From Clostridiaceae bacterium (GTDB lineage: Bacteria; Bacillota; Clostridia; Oscillospirales; Acutalibacteraceae): a DNA stretch of 35,006 nucleotides. The stretch is taken from NCBI GenBank assembly GCA_016297645.1, contig JAEDGF010000015.1, forward strand, positions 1-35,006, written 5' to 3'. The notes below the pieces were generated by a model. That model was not told the origin of the DNA and made no database searches. It saw nothing but the letters and a program-made list of their open reading frames with translations. This document shows, piece by piece, positions 1 through 6,220 of this stretch (positions within the stretch are counted from its first letter, which is position 1; each line of letters opens with the position of its first letter). The position numbers and the translations under genes are program-made.

Positions 1-2
1 AT

Positions 3-245
3 CTTTTCGATTCTTTCAATAAAAAGTATTTGCCGGCGGCTATATATCTGAAAAAGGCGATGAAGCGGCACCCGGAGAGCTTTAAGAATACCTCGGAAAT
101 GGAGAGATTGCTCGATATCGTGTGTGATTCGCTCAATAAAAAAGACGGAGATATTTACCCGAACGAGATGTTCAGGGCGATAGTTCTTTCCCCTCTTGAC
201 GCGCCGGAAGGTGCTGCTCCCGGAGGACGGCATTTTTTGTCATAA
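3..245 (+). CDS. C-terminal part of an unrecognised protein (5' end outside window)
   Basis: The frame is open from the window edge to the TAA at 243-245, about 80 codons. An in-frame TTG at 30 has no ribosome site in view, so I read this as the tail of a longer gene that starts upstream. The visible part is charged and probably helical (SFNKKYLPAAIYLKKAMKRH, then SEMERLLDIVCDSLNKK) and ends in a Gly/Pro/Ala-rich tail. I do not recognise a family or a catalytic motif. Codon use resembles the neighbours. It sits just upstream of the promoter of the protease-inhibitor gene and is transcribed in the same direction. Confidence 0.5.
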   Translation, partial: LFDSFNKKYLPAAIYLKKAMKRHPESFKNTSEMERLLDIVCDSLNKKDGDIYPNEMFRAIVLSPLDAPEGAAPGGRHFLS

Positions 246-250
246 AAAAC

Positions 251-279
251 TTGATTGGAACGGGAAAATATGTTAAAAT
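251..279 (+). promoter_or_regulatory. Sigma-A type promoter for the I42 inhibitor gene
   Basis: The -35 TTGATT (251-256) and -10 TAAAAT (274-279) are separated by 17 bp. The expected start site near 286 falls on a perfect 6-bp inverted repeat CAAGCC-AA-GGCTTG (287-300), a possible operator or 5' stem. Confidence 0.6.
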
Positions 280-330
280 AACAACACAAGCCAAGGCTTG
301 AATAAAAAAACTTGTAAAAGAGGTGCCGCT

Positions 331-771
331 ATGCCCGCATTTTTCCAGAAAATCATTGCATTCTTCATCGCCGTTCTCGCCTTCTTCGGAATCAATATCA
401 ATCACAGTGATATTGATGTAGAGATAAAAGGCGACGGTTACGAGTATTCCATCGACTACGAAGACAGAGAGCTTGACATTAAGTTTCCCTCAAACCCCAC
501 CACAGGCTATTCATGGTCATACAAAATCGACGGTGACGCTTTGAGACTCACAAAGGAAGAGTACGACGAGTACGACAACCCGTTTAACGCCGCAGGCAAG
601 GGCGGAGAGAAGGAATATGAATTTACTGCCGTAAAGCCCGGTGAAGTCACGCTCGAATTCACATATCTCCGTGACTTCGAAGCCGACAGCGACAGAACCG
701 TTTTTGTCGTAAAGGTCAGCGTTGACGAGAACCTTCGCATAAGCGTAGTTAGCTTCGATAAAGTCAAGTAA
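331..771 (+). CDS. Secreted chagasin-type (I42) cysteine protease inhibitor
   Basis: Predicted 146-residue exported protein. Residues 1-24 form a hydrophobic signal or anchor segment (MPAFFQKIIAFFIAVLAFFG). The mature part carries the I42 hallmark loop NPTTGYSW, then a glycine-containing loop (GKGGEKEYEF) and the LEFTYLRDF strand, in the order seen in chagasin and amoebiasin-type inhibitors, which block papain-family cysteine peptidases through three loops. I chose ATG 331 over the in-frame TTG at 298 because AGAGGTG lies about 5 nt before it and the signal peptide then starts cleanly. It is a single-gene unit with its own promoter and a shared terminator after the stop. The target peptidase is not in the window. 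The I42 assignment rests on the motif pattern. Confidence 0.82.
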   Translation: MPAFFQKIIAFFIAVLAFFGININHSDIDVEIKGDGYEYSIDYEDRELDIKFPSNPTTGYSWSYKIDGDALRLTKEEYDEYDNPFNAAGKGGEKEYEFTAVKPGEVTLEFTYLRDFEADSDRTVFVVKVSVDENLRISVVSFDKVK

Positions 772-793
772 TTTAATATCGTAAAAAAAGACT

Positions 794-840
794 CAGCCGC
801 CGTTCCGACATAAGGAACGGCGGCTGTTTGCGCGTTTTTT
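794..840. terminator. Bidirectional intrinsic terminator between I42 gene and araC-type gene
   Basis: A 13-bp perfect stem (794-806 with 814-826, loop 807-813) is followed on the plus strand by a T-rich tail ending in TTTTTT at 835-840. It is preceded by an A-run (783-789) that gives a U-tract on the minus strand. It lies between convergent genes and can serve both. Confidence 0.85.
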
Positions 841-886
841 GTGAACCATGCCCCGTGGAGAGCTTTGGAAAAGCTCAACTGCGGTG

Positions 887-1693
887 TTATTTCTTTTCGC
901 GCTGTGCTGCGCGGTACTTGCGCGGCGGCATTCCGGCGACCGAGGAAAAGACGCGCGTGAAATAGTTGTGGTCGGTAAAGCCCGTACTGCGCGCTATTTC
1001 GGAAACGGTGTACTCCGTATGGGTCAGCAGGTTCTTTGCGCTTTCTACGCGGGTCAGCTTCAAATAATTCAGAATGCTCATACCGGTGTCGTGCTTGAAG
1101 GTGTGCTGCAAGTTCGAAACGCTTACGCAGAAGCTCTGCGCGAGGTCGTCAAGCGAAAAAGGCTCGGCGTAGCGGGTGCGGATGAGAGTTTTTATTCCGG
1201 CGGTTATTTCGCTGTCGTCCGTGCTGCCGGCTACTGCCGGTGAAAAGCCCGAGGCGTGCGCGGACAAAAGGTGAAGCAGACGGTATATCTCCGCTCTTCT
1301 CAGAAAGGCGTTTTCGGCGCTTGCGTTTTCAAACAGGGACGCTGCCGTTTCGGCACACTCGAAGCAGGCGCTGTCCTTTTTTACGGTTTCGGCAAAGCGG
1401 TATTCCCTTGTGCAGGAGGCAAAAACCGAGCGCGGAACGAGAAACACAAAGTAATCGTTATCGGCGGAAAGGCGGCTGCTGCCGTGCCGCTCACACGGGT
1501 TGACAACGGCGATATCGCCTGCGTTCAGCATTATTTCCTTGCTGCCGACGGAAAACAGAATGTGTCCCCGGCGCAGGCAGATTATTTCGAGCCGGTCGTG
1601 TCGGTGAAACAGTATTTTGTTGTGTGAGGTGAAGTGGTAGAACAAAATGTCCGTGCCGATGCCCGGCTGTTTTTCAAAATGTGTTTTCGGCAT
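887..1693 (-). CDS. AraC-family transcriptional regulator
   Basis: 268 residues, the usual length for a two-domain AraC/XylS regulator. Residues 1-120 look like a cupin sensor domain (FHRHDRLEIICLRRGHILF, then AGDIAVVNPCERH). Residues about 165-265 hold the double helix-turn-helix: FSLDDLAQSFCVSVSNLQHT, then the second helix with VSEIARSTGFTDHNYFTRVF and the typical PRKYR ending. It likely binds a small ligand, perhaps a sugar, and controls a nearby promoter; the ligand cannot be read from sequence. It has its own promoter (1747-1776) and a tandem repeat between promoter and start that may be an autoregulatory site. It diverges from the M28 peptidase gene, which is a plausible target. Confidence 0.92.
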   Translation of the reverse strand: MPKTHFEKQPGIGTDILFYHFTSHNKILFHRHDRLEIICLRRGHILFSVGSKEIMLNAGDIAVVNPCERHGSSRLSADNDYFVFLVPRSVFASCTREYRFAETVKKDSACFECAETAASLFENASAENAFLRRAEIYRLLHLLSAHASGFSPAVAGSTDDSEITAGIKTLIRTRYAEPFSLDDLAQSFCVSVSNLQHTFKHDTGMSILNYLKLTRVESAKNLLTHTEYTVSEIARSTGFTDHNYFTRVFSSVAGMPPRKYRAAQREKK

Positions 1694-1709
1694 TTACATT
1701 ACCCCGATT

Positions 1710-1744
1710 TGCAGAAATGTACTTTTGTGCAGGAATGTGCTTTT
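1710..1744. repeat. Tandem 17-bp direct repeat in the araC-type leader
   Basis: TGCAGAAATGTACTTTT (1710-1726) and TGCAGGAATGTGCTTTT (1728-1744) match at 15 of 17 positions with an 18-bp period. They lie between the regulator's -10 box and its start codon. Tandem half-sites are the usual arrangement for AraC-family binding, so autoregulation is possible. Confidence 0.6.
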
Positions 1745-1746
1745 TT

Positions 1747-1776
1747 ATTTTACTCCGGGTGCTGCCGTAAAGTCAA
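1747..1776 (-). promoter_or_regulatory. Promoter of the AraC-family gene
   Basis: Read on the minus strand: -35 TTGACT (1771-1776), 18-bp spacer, -10 TAAAAT (1747-1752), about 55 nt before the start codon. Confidence 0.6.
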
Positions 1777-1899
1777 GAACCGCAGCGATTTATCCGAAAC
1801 AAGAGGCAAAAAACTTATCATCGGCTGCTTTCAGAGATAACAGACAAAAGTTGTAAAAAATTTTTCAAAATGGCTGCATATTATATGTGTTCATATTTT

Positions 1900-1929
1900 A
1901 TTCACAATTATTTTGTGAATATTACACAA
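1900..1929. promoter_or_regulatory. Overlapping TTGTGAA/TTCACAA inverted repeats upstream of the M28 gene
   Basis: ATTCACAA and TTGTGAAT (1900-1907, 1913-1920) form an 8-bp inverted repeat with a 5-nt spacer. The second arm also pairs with CACAA at 1925-1929. Three half-sites in 30 bp, about 33 bp upstream of the putative -35, look like a regulator-binding cluster. They resemble Rex or CRP/FNR half-sites, but the spacing does not match a consensus exactly. Confidence 0.4.
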
Positions 1930-1961
1930 TTAAACAGGTGACGATTTATGTGATTTTTCTA

Positions 1962-1990
1962 TCGACTTTTCGAACAAATTATGATAAAAT
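1962..1990 (+). promoter_or_regulatory. Candidate promoter for the M28 peptidase gene
   Basis: -35 TCGACT (1962-1967), 17-bp spacer, -10 TAAAAT (1985-1990). The -35 matches 4 of 6 consensus bases. A second -10-like TATACT lies at 1997-2002 but has no good -35. Confidence 0.45.
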
Positions 1991-2025
1991 TGTTCCTATA
2001 CTGAACACAGGGGGAAATGTATTAT

Positions 2026-3321
2026 ATGAAAGCTAACGAGAGCGTTGAAAAGTTTAAACCGACGCTTCGAATGTATGCGAACTTTGCCGCGCGCACCATC
2101 AAGAAGATATGCGCGGAAATAGGTCCTCGCGAAACCGGCTCGGAAGCCGAGCTCAAAGCGCAGGACTACATGGCGCAGCAGGTCGGCGACGCTGCCGACG
2201 AAGTAAAGCGCGACGAATTCAAGCTTGCGCCGAGGGCGTTTTTGGGATGGCTGCGCCTTGCCGGTATTTTTCTTACGATCGCAACAATTGCCGGTATTGT
2301 GAATATATTCACACCCGATGTTTTGTTCGCTCCTTATGTCGCGATAGTAGCGATAGTTCTTACGGCTATAATGATATTCGGCGAATTCCTGTTCTACCGC
2401 CAGACGATAGACGCCTTTTTCCCGAAGGCAATTTCGCACAATACATATTGCGTACGAAAAGCGTCGGGAGAAACAAAGCGCCGCATAGTTATCTGCGGAC
2501 ATTCCGACTCGTCCATCGAGTGGCGTTTTACCCATCTCGGCGGCAGAGTCATGCTCTATACCGCGTTTATTTATCCCGTTGTCGGTTTGGCGTACACGAT
2601 TTTCGCGTCCGTTTTCACCATGGTCAAGGGCGATGTTCAGCCCATTGTATACTGGATAGCCATTGCGTTTATACCCGGTTATGTGGGGCTCATGATTTTC
2701 ATGAACTACAAAATAACTGTTGACGGCGCAAACGATAACCTTACGGGCTGCATGATGGGTGCCGCAGTGCTTAAATTCCTCGGCGACAACGGTATCCGTT
2801 TTGAAAATACGGAAGTTGTCGCAATGTTCTCCGGCGGTGAAGAAGCAGGACTCAGAGGCGCGAAAGCCGCCGTAAAGCTCCACCCCGAGTTCAAGGATCC
2901 CGATGTCGAAACCGTCATTTACGCCTTTGATACGCTTAAAGACTACGACGATATGGCGATATACAACAAGGATATGTCCGGTCTTACTCCGCACGACAAA
3001 CGCGCGTGCGCTCTCCTTAAAGAAGCGGGAAAGCTCGCCGATATGGATTTGCCTTATGCCGTTCTTTTCTGCGGCGCGTCCGACGCGGCTGCCATTTCAC
3101 AGGCGGGAATTCCCTCTGCCTGCTTTGCCGCAATGAACCCCGGCCCGCCCCGTTATTATCACACAAGAGGTGACAAGGCGGACATAATGGAGCTTAAAAC
3201 CATTGAAAAGGGTATCGAAATTGCGCTTCACGGCGTGTTCCTCTTTGACGAAAAGGGACTTCGCGAAAAGTACGACGACGGTAACGAGCCTGTCCGTGAA
3301 ACAGTGGGCTTCGGTCTGTAA
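2026..3321 (+). CDS. Membrane-embedded M28-family zinc metallopeptidase
   Basis: Predicted 431-residue peptidase with the two-zinc M28 ligand pattern: GHSDS (about residues 158-162), GANDN (about 234-238), GGEEAG (catalytic Glu pair about 271-272), an Asp in YAFDTL and a late His in YYHTRGDKAD. Two hydrophobic hairpins interrupt it, one before the HxD motif (about 77-122) and one between HxD and the bridging Asp (about 176-227), so four membrane spans surround the first catalytic motif. The family usually acts as an aminopeptidase or carboxypeptidase; the substrate is unknown. I prefer ATG 2026 to ATG 2017 because AGGGGGA at 2008-2015 is about 10 nt away rather than adjacent. It is monocistronic and diverges from the AraC regulator. 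Confidence 0.88.
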   Translation: MKANESVEKFKPTLRMYANFAARTIKKICAEIGPRETGSEAELKAQDYMAQQVGDAADEVKRDEFKLAPRAFLGWLRLAGIFLTIATIAGIVNIFTPDVLFAPYVAIVAIVLTAIMIFGEFLFYRQTIDAFFPKAISHNTYCVRKASGETKRRIVICGHSDSSIEWRFTHLGGRVMLYTAFIYPVVGLAYTIFASVFTMVKGDVQPIVYWIAIAFIPGYVGLMIFMNYKITVDGANDNLTGCMMGAAVLKFLGDNGIRFENTEVVAMFSGGEEAGLRGAKAAVKLHPEFKDPDVETVIYAFDTLKDYDDMAIYNKDMSGLTPHDKRACALLKEAGKLADMDLPYAVLFCGASDAAAISQAGIPSACFAAMNPGPPRYYHTRGDKADIMELKTIEKGIEIALHGVFLFDEKGLREKYDDGNEPVRETVGFGL

Positions 3322-3331
3322 AAACAAAAAA

Positions 3332-3355
3332 GGTCTGCCGTGTTGAGTGCAGACC
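3332..3355 (-). terminator. Intrinsic terminator, minus strand (pyrG transcript)
   Basis: GGTCTGC (3332-3338) pairs with GCAGACC (3349-3355). On the minus strand it is followed by TTTTTTGTTTT, a good U-tract. It lies almost immediately after the M28 stop codon, about 245 nt beyond the end of pyrG. Confidence 0.6.
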
Positions 3356-3385
3356 GAAAAAACAAAACAAAAACAAGACAAAACA

Positions 3386-3419
3386 AAAGCCGGGTGCGGG
3401 AAAAAATGCACCCGGCTTT
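3386..3419. terminator. Long hairpin between convergent M28 and pyrG genes
   Basis: A 12-bp perfect stem (3386-3397 with 3408-3419, 10-nt loop). The flanking tails are short T-runs on both strands (TTTCTGATAT on plus, CTTTTGTTTTG on minus), so it may assist termination in both directions. Confidence 0.55.
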
Positions 3420-3443
3420 CTGATATATCTTGGGGAAAATTCG

Positions 3444-3474
3444 GCTCCGACTTTACGGTCGGGGCTTTTTTTTA
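3444..3474 (+). terminator. Intrinsic terminator, plus strand (M28 transcript)
   Basis: GCTCCGAC (3444-3451) pairs with GTCGGGGC (3458-3465) with one G-U, loop TTTACG, followed by a run of eight or nine T. This is the best plus-strand terminator after the M28 peptidase gene. Confidence 0.8.
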
Positions 3475-3482
3475 CGAAGCGG

Positions 3483-3513
3483 ACGGCAGCCGAAAAAACG
3501 CTTCGGCTGCCGT
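3483..3513. repeat. Additional 11-bp inverted repeat in the M28-pyrG gap
   Basis: ACGGCAGCCGA (3483-3493) pairs perfectly with TCGGCTGCCGT (3503-3513). Neither strand has a T-run directly after it, so it is not a standard terminator. It is the fourth strong hairpin within 182 bp. Confidence 0.6.
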
Positions 3514-3599
3514 ATGTATTAAAAGATGTTACGGATGAAATATAATCGCGGAGGGGGAGTTGGCTCCTTTCGGTGATGTATGAGCTTTCGGCGGTGCTT

Positions 3600-5204
3600 T
3601 TACTTTACCTCTTTCCCGAGGGCGGCTTTGATGAGCCCGGTGAACAGGGGGTGAGCCTTGTTGGGGCGCGACTTGAATTCCGGGTGGAACTGAACGCCGA
3701 TGAAGAAGCGGTTGCCGGGAACCTCCACGGTTTCAACTATTCTCTCGTCGGGGGAGGTGCCGCTCACGGTGAGTCCCGCATCGGTGAGAGCCTTTTTGAA
3801 ATCGTTGTTGAATTCATAGCGGTGACGGTGGCGTTCGCTTATCATTTCGGAGCCGTAGCAGGTTCTCATGAGCGTGCCGGGAACGGTCTTGCACGGGTAC
3901 GCACCCAGACGCAGCGTGCCGCCCTTGTCGACCTCCTCGCTCTGGTCGGGGAGAAAATCGATGACCTTGTGTGTCGAAGCCGGGTCGAATTCGCCGGAAT
4001 TCGCGTCCTTCCAGCCGAGGACATCACGGGCGTATTCTATTACCGCAGTCTGCATTCCCAGACAGATACCGAGGTAGGGCAGGTCGTTTTCGCGGCAGTA
4101 GCGCGCCGTTTCTATCTTGCCTTCGATTCCTCTGAAACCGAAGCCGCCCGGGACGACTACGCCGTCAAGTCCTTTGAGCATTTCAGCGGCGTTTTCTTTT
4201 GTTATATCCTCGGAGTCGATCCACTCGATGTGAACTTCGGCGTTGTTTTCGTAGCCGGCGTGACGCAGCGCTTCCGCGACCGAGAGATATGCGTCATGCA
4301 GCTGTACATATTTGCCGACGATTCCGATTGTAACCTTCTTTTCGAGGTTTTTTATTCTCTCCACGAGCTTTTTCCACTCGTTAAGCTCCGGCGCTCTCGT
4401 CCACAAGCCGAGCTCACGGCATACGATAAGCGAAAAGTCGTGTTCTTCGAGCATAAGCGGCGCTTCGTAGAGGAAGGGGAGCGTGACGTTTTCAATTACG
4501 CAGTCCTCTTTTACATTGCAGAACATCGCTATTTTTTTGAATATTGAGCGTTCGAGATGTTCGTCGCAGCGCAGCACGATTATATCGGGGTTGATTCCCT
4601 TGCCTTGAAGTTCTTTTACGGAGTGCTGCGTGGGTTTTGTTTTATGTTCGTCCGAGCCTCTCAAAAACGGCACGAGCGTTACATGGATGTAGAGCGAATT
4701 TTCCTTTCCGATTTCGCGTCCCACCTGACGGATAGCTTCGAGAAACGGCTCGCTCTCGATGTCGCCCGTTGTGCCGCCTATCTCCGTAATAACAACATCG
4801 GCGTTGGTCTTTTTGCCGACGGAATAGATGAAGCTCTTTATTTCGTCCGTTATGTGCGGAATGACCTGAACGGTGGAGCCGAGATATTCGCCCTTTCTTT
4901 CTTTGTTAAGCACATTCCAGTACACCTTGCCTGTGGTGAGGTTCGAGTATTTGTTGAGGTTTTCATCGATAAAACGCTCGTAATGTCCTAAGTCGAGGTC
5001 TGTTTCCGCGCCGTCCTCGGTCACAAATACCTCGCCGTGCTGGTACGGACTCATTGTTCCGGGGTCTACATTTATGTACGGGTCGAGCTTCTGCGCCGCT
5101 ACTTTGAGTCCGCGCGCTTTAAGCAGTCTGCCGAGTGACGCTGCCGTTATGCCCTTGCCGAGTCCCGAAACAACACCGCCTGTTACGAAAATGTACTTTG
5201 TCAT
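3600..5204 (-). CDS. pyrG: CTP synthase
   Basis: 534 residues, the full normal length. It converts UTP to CTP using ATP and ammonia released from glutamine. The N-terminal synthetase domain carries the P-loop region GGVVSGLGKGI (about residues 9-19), the UTP/CTP site with DPYINVDPGTM and the ETDLDLGHYERF region. The C-terminal class I glutamine amidotransferase domain has the Cys nucleophile in YLGICLGMQ and the His-Glu pair in VQFHPEF (His about 507). A GGGAGCG ribosome site precedes the ATG. It lies 21 bp downstream of the ANTAR gene on the same strand, with no promoter or terminator between, so the two are almost certainly co-transcribed. No attenuator-type leader of the Bacillus pyrG kind (initial G-run plus terminator) is visible directly before pyrG. 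Confidence 0.98.
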   Translation of the reverse strand: MTKYIFVTGGVVSGLGKGITAASLGRLLKARGLKVAAQKLDPYINVDPGTMSPYQHGEVFVTEDGAETDLDLGHYERFIDENLNKYSNLTTGKVYWNVLNKERKGEYLGSTVQVIPHITDEIKSFIYSVGKKTNADVVITEIGGTTGDIESEPFLEAIRQVGREIGKENSLYIHVTLVPFLRGSDEHKTKPTQHSVKELQGKGINPDIIVLRCDEHLERSIFKKIAMFCNVKEDCVIENVTLPFLYEAPLMLEEHDFSLIVCRELGLWTRAPELNEWKKLVERIKNLEKKVTIGIVGKYVQLHDAYLSVAEALRHAGYENNAEVHIEWIDSEDITKENAAEMLKGLDGVVVPGGFGFRGIEGKIETARYCRENDLPYLGICLGMQTAVIEYARDVLGWKDANSGEFDPASTHKVIDFLPDQSEEVDKGGTLRLGAYPCKTVPGTLMRTCYGSEMISERHRHRYEFNNDFKKALTDAGLTVSGTSPDERIVETVEVPGNRFFIGVQFHPEFKSRPNKAHPLFTGLIKAALGKEVK

Positions 5205-5225
5205 TGTAATTCGCTCCCTTTTTTA

Positions 5226-5789
5226 TCAGTTTCTGTATGCTTTTATTATACCTTGCGCCGTTGCTTTTTTTGTTCTGCCGTTGTCCATTGCGCTTTTTTC
5301 AATGTATCTGTGCGCCTGTGCCTCACTCATCGAAAACTGCCGCATGAGCAGTATCTTTGCGCGGGATATGATTTTAAGCTCGTTGAGCTTTTCATCGAGT
5401 GCGCTCTCGTAGGCGCTTTTTTTTGCAAATGATACCTGTGAAATGAGTGTTTCGGCTGCCGCGCGGATGTGTTCGCGGTCGTTGGGCTTTTGCAGAATGA
5501 TAATATCCTGTCGTTTGAGCTTCGCCGAAACATCGGCAAAAATCTCCTGACGGACAAAAAGCAGTATCGGTGTTTCGTAGGTGTCCGCCGTTTGGGCTGC
5601 TTCGTCAAAGCCGAAGCCGTCGCTTACGGGGCAGTTTATCACGACCGCGTGAATGCCGCCGAGCATGAGATATTTTTTCGCTTCGCTCATGCTTGTAGCG
5701 GTGAGTATTTCGCAGTTGTCAAGCTCAGCCGCCGCTCTGAACTGACCGAAAAATTTGACCGAGCTGCTCACGACCAATACCGTTGTCAT
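5226..5789 (-). CDS. ANTAR-domain antitermination regulator with degenerate receiver
   Basis: 187 residues. The N-terminal ~120 residues have a CheY-like fold pattern (TVLVVSSS, AVVINCP, PILLFV, ILQKP), but the phosphoacceptor Asp position reads Asn in VVINCPVSDGFG and the acidic pair after strand 1 is replaced by Ser. Phosphorylation is therefore unlikely. A coiled-coil linker (YESALDEKLNEL) leads to the C-terminal ANTAR RNA-binding domain (ISRAKILLMRQFSMSEAQAH, then IEKSAM). ANTAR proteins bind paired hexaloop hairpins in leader RNAs and prevent termination, often for nitrogen genes. AAGGAGGG lies 8 nt before the ATG. It is first in an operon with pyrG, a glutamine-consuming enzyme, so a nitrogen or glutamine link is plausible (inference). 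Confidence 0.9.
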   Translation of the reverse strand: MTTVLVVSSSVKFFGQFRAAAELDNCEILTATSMSEAKKYLMLGGIHAVVINCPVSDGFGFDEAAQTADTYETPILLFVRQEIFADVSAKLKRQDIIILQKPNDREHIRAAAETLISQVSFAKKSAYESALDEKLNELKIISRAKILLMRQFSMSEAQAHRYIEKSAMDNGRTKKATAQGIIKAYRN

Positions 5790-5917
5790 TCGCCTTACCC
5801 TCCTTTTTTACTTGCCGAACAAAAAAATAAAGCGTTCAACGACACCTTAAAGGGGTACTTGCCCCCGGAACTTATCGAATAAACACTTCAATCAAAACTT
5901 ATTAAATTTATACTGTT

Positions 5918-5945
5918 ATTATACACGCCGTAACACAGATGTCAA
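5918..5945 (-). promoter_or_regulatory. Consensus sigma-A promoter of the ANTAR-pyrG operon
   Basis: On the minus strand: perfect -35 TTGACA (5940-5945), 16-bp spacer, perfect -10 TATAAT (5918-5923). The predicted leader is about 120 nt and contains a G-rich hairpin at 5857-5871. Confidence 0.85.
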
Positions 5946-6162
5946 GAGTTTTTTTATTTTTTTTTGAGTGAAAGAGTAGGTAATTTATGTTTTTTCCGTT
6001 CCGAACCGACCTCGGACGAACGACCGACCGGGCGTGTACCGTCTTTTTTATTGCTGTTTTGCGTTTGATTTCGCAAAGGCGGCAGCCCCTTATTTGTCCG
6101 GCTTTGGCTCGTACGGACTGTGGCGTGCGGTTTTTGTTCCGGGCAATCCGGAGATTTTGTCC

Positions 6163-6192
6163 TTTACAACAAGAGCCGGAATAGGTTACAAT
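6163..6192 (+). promoter_or_regulatory. Candidate promoter of the metallophosphoesterase gene
   Basis: -35 TTTACA (6163-6168), 18-bp spacer, -10 TACAAT (6187-6192), about 30 nt before the GGAGG ribosome site and ATG 6221. Confidence 0.55.
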
Positions 6193-6220
6193 AAGAATAA
6201 AGAAACGCCCGGAGGTAAGT

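Larger units (their letters stand above)
5790..6220. other. Divergent intergenic region between ANTAR-pyrG and the phosphoesterase gene
   Basis: It holds the ANTAR leader (5790-5911) and its promoter, a T-rich stretch at 5947-5970, then about 190 bp (5971-6160) without a convincing gene or signal, and finally the phosphoesterase promoter. Short open frames on the plus strand (from 5987 and 6034) have no ribosome site and an improbable composition. Confidence 0.6.

Noticed and set aside
3573..4547. 324-codon open frame on the plus strand
   Set aside because: It is antisense to pyrG, which is complete and conserved.
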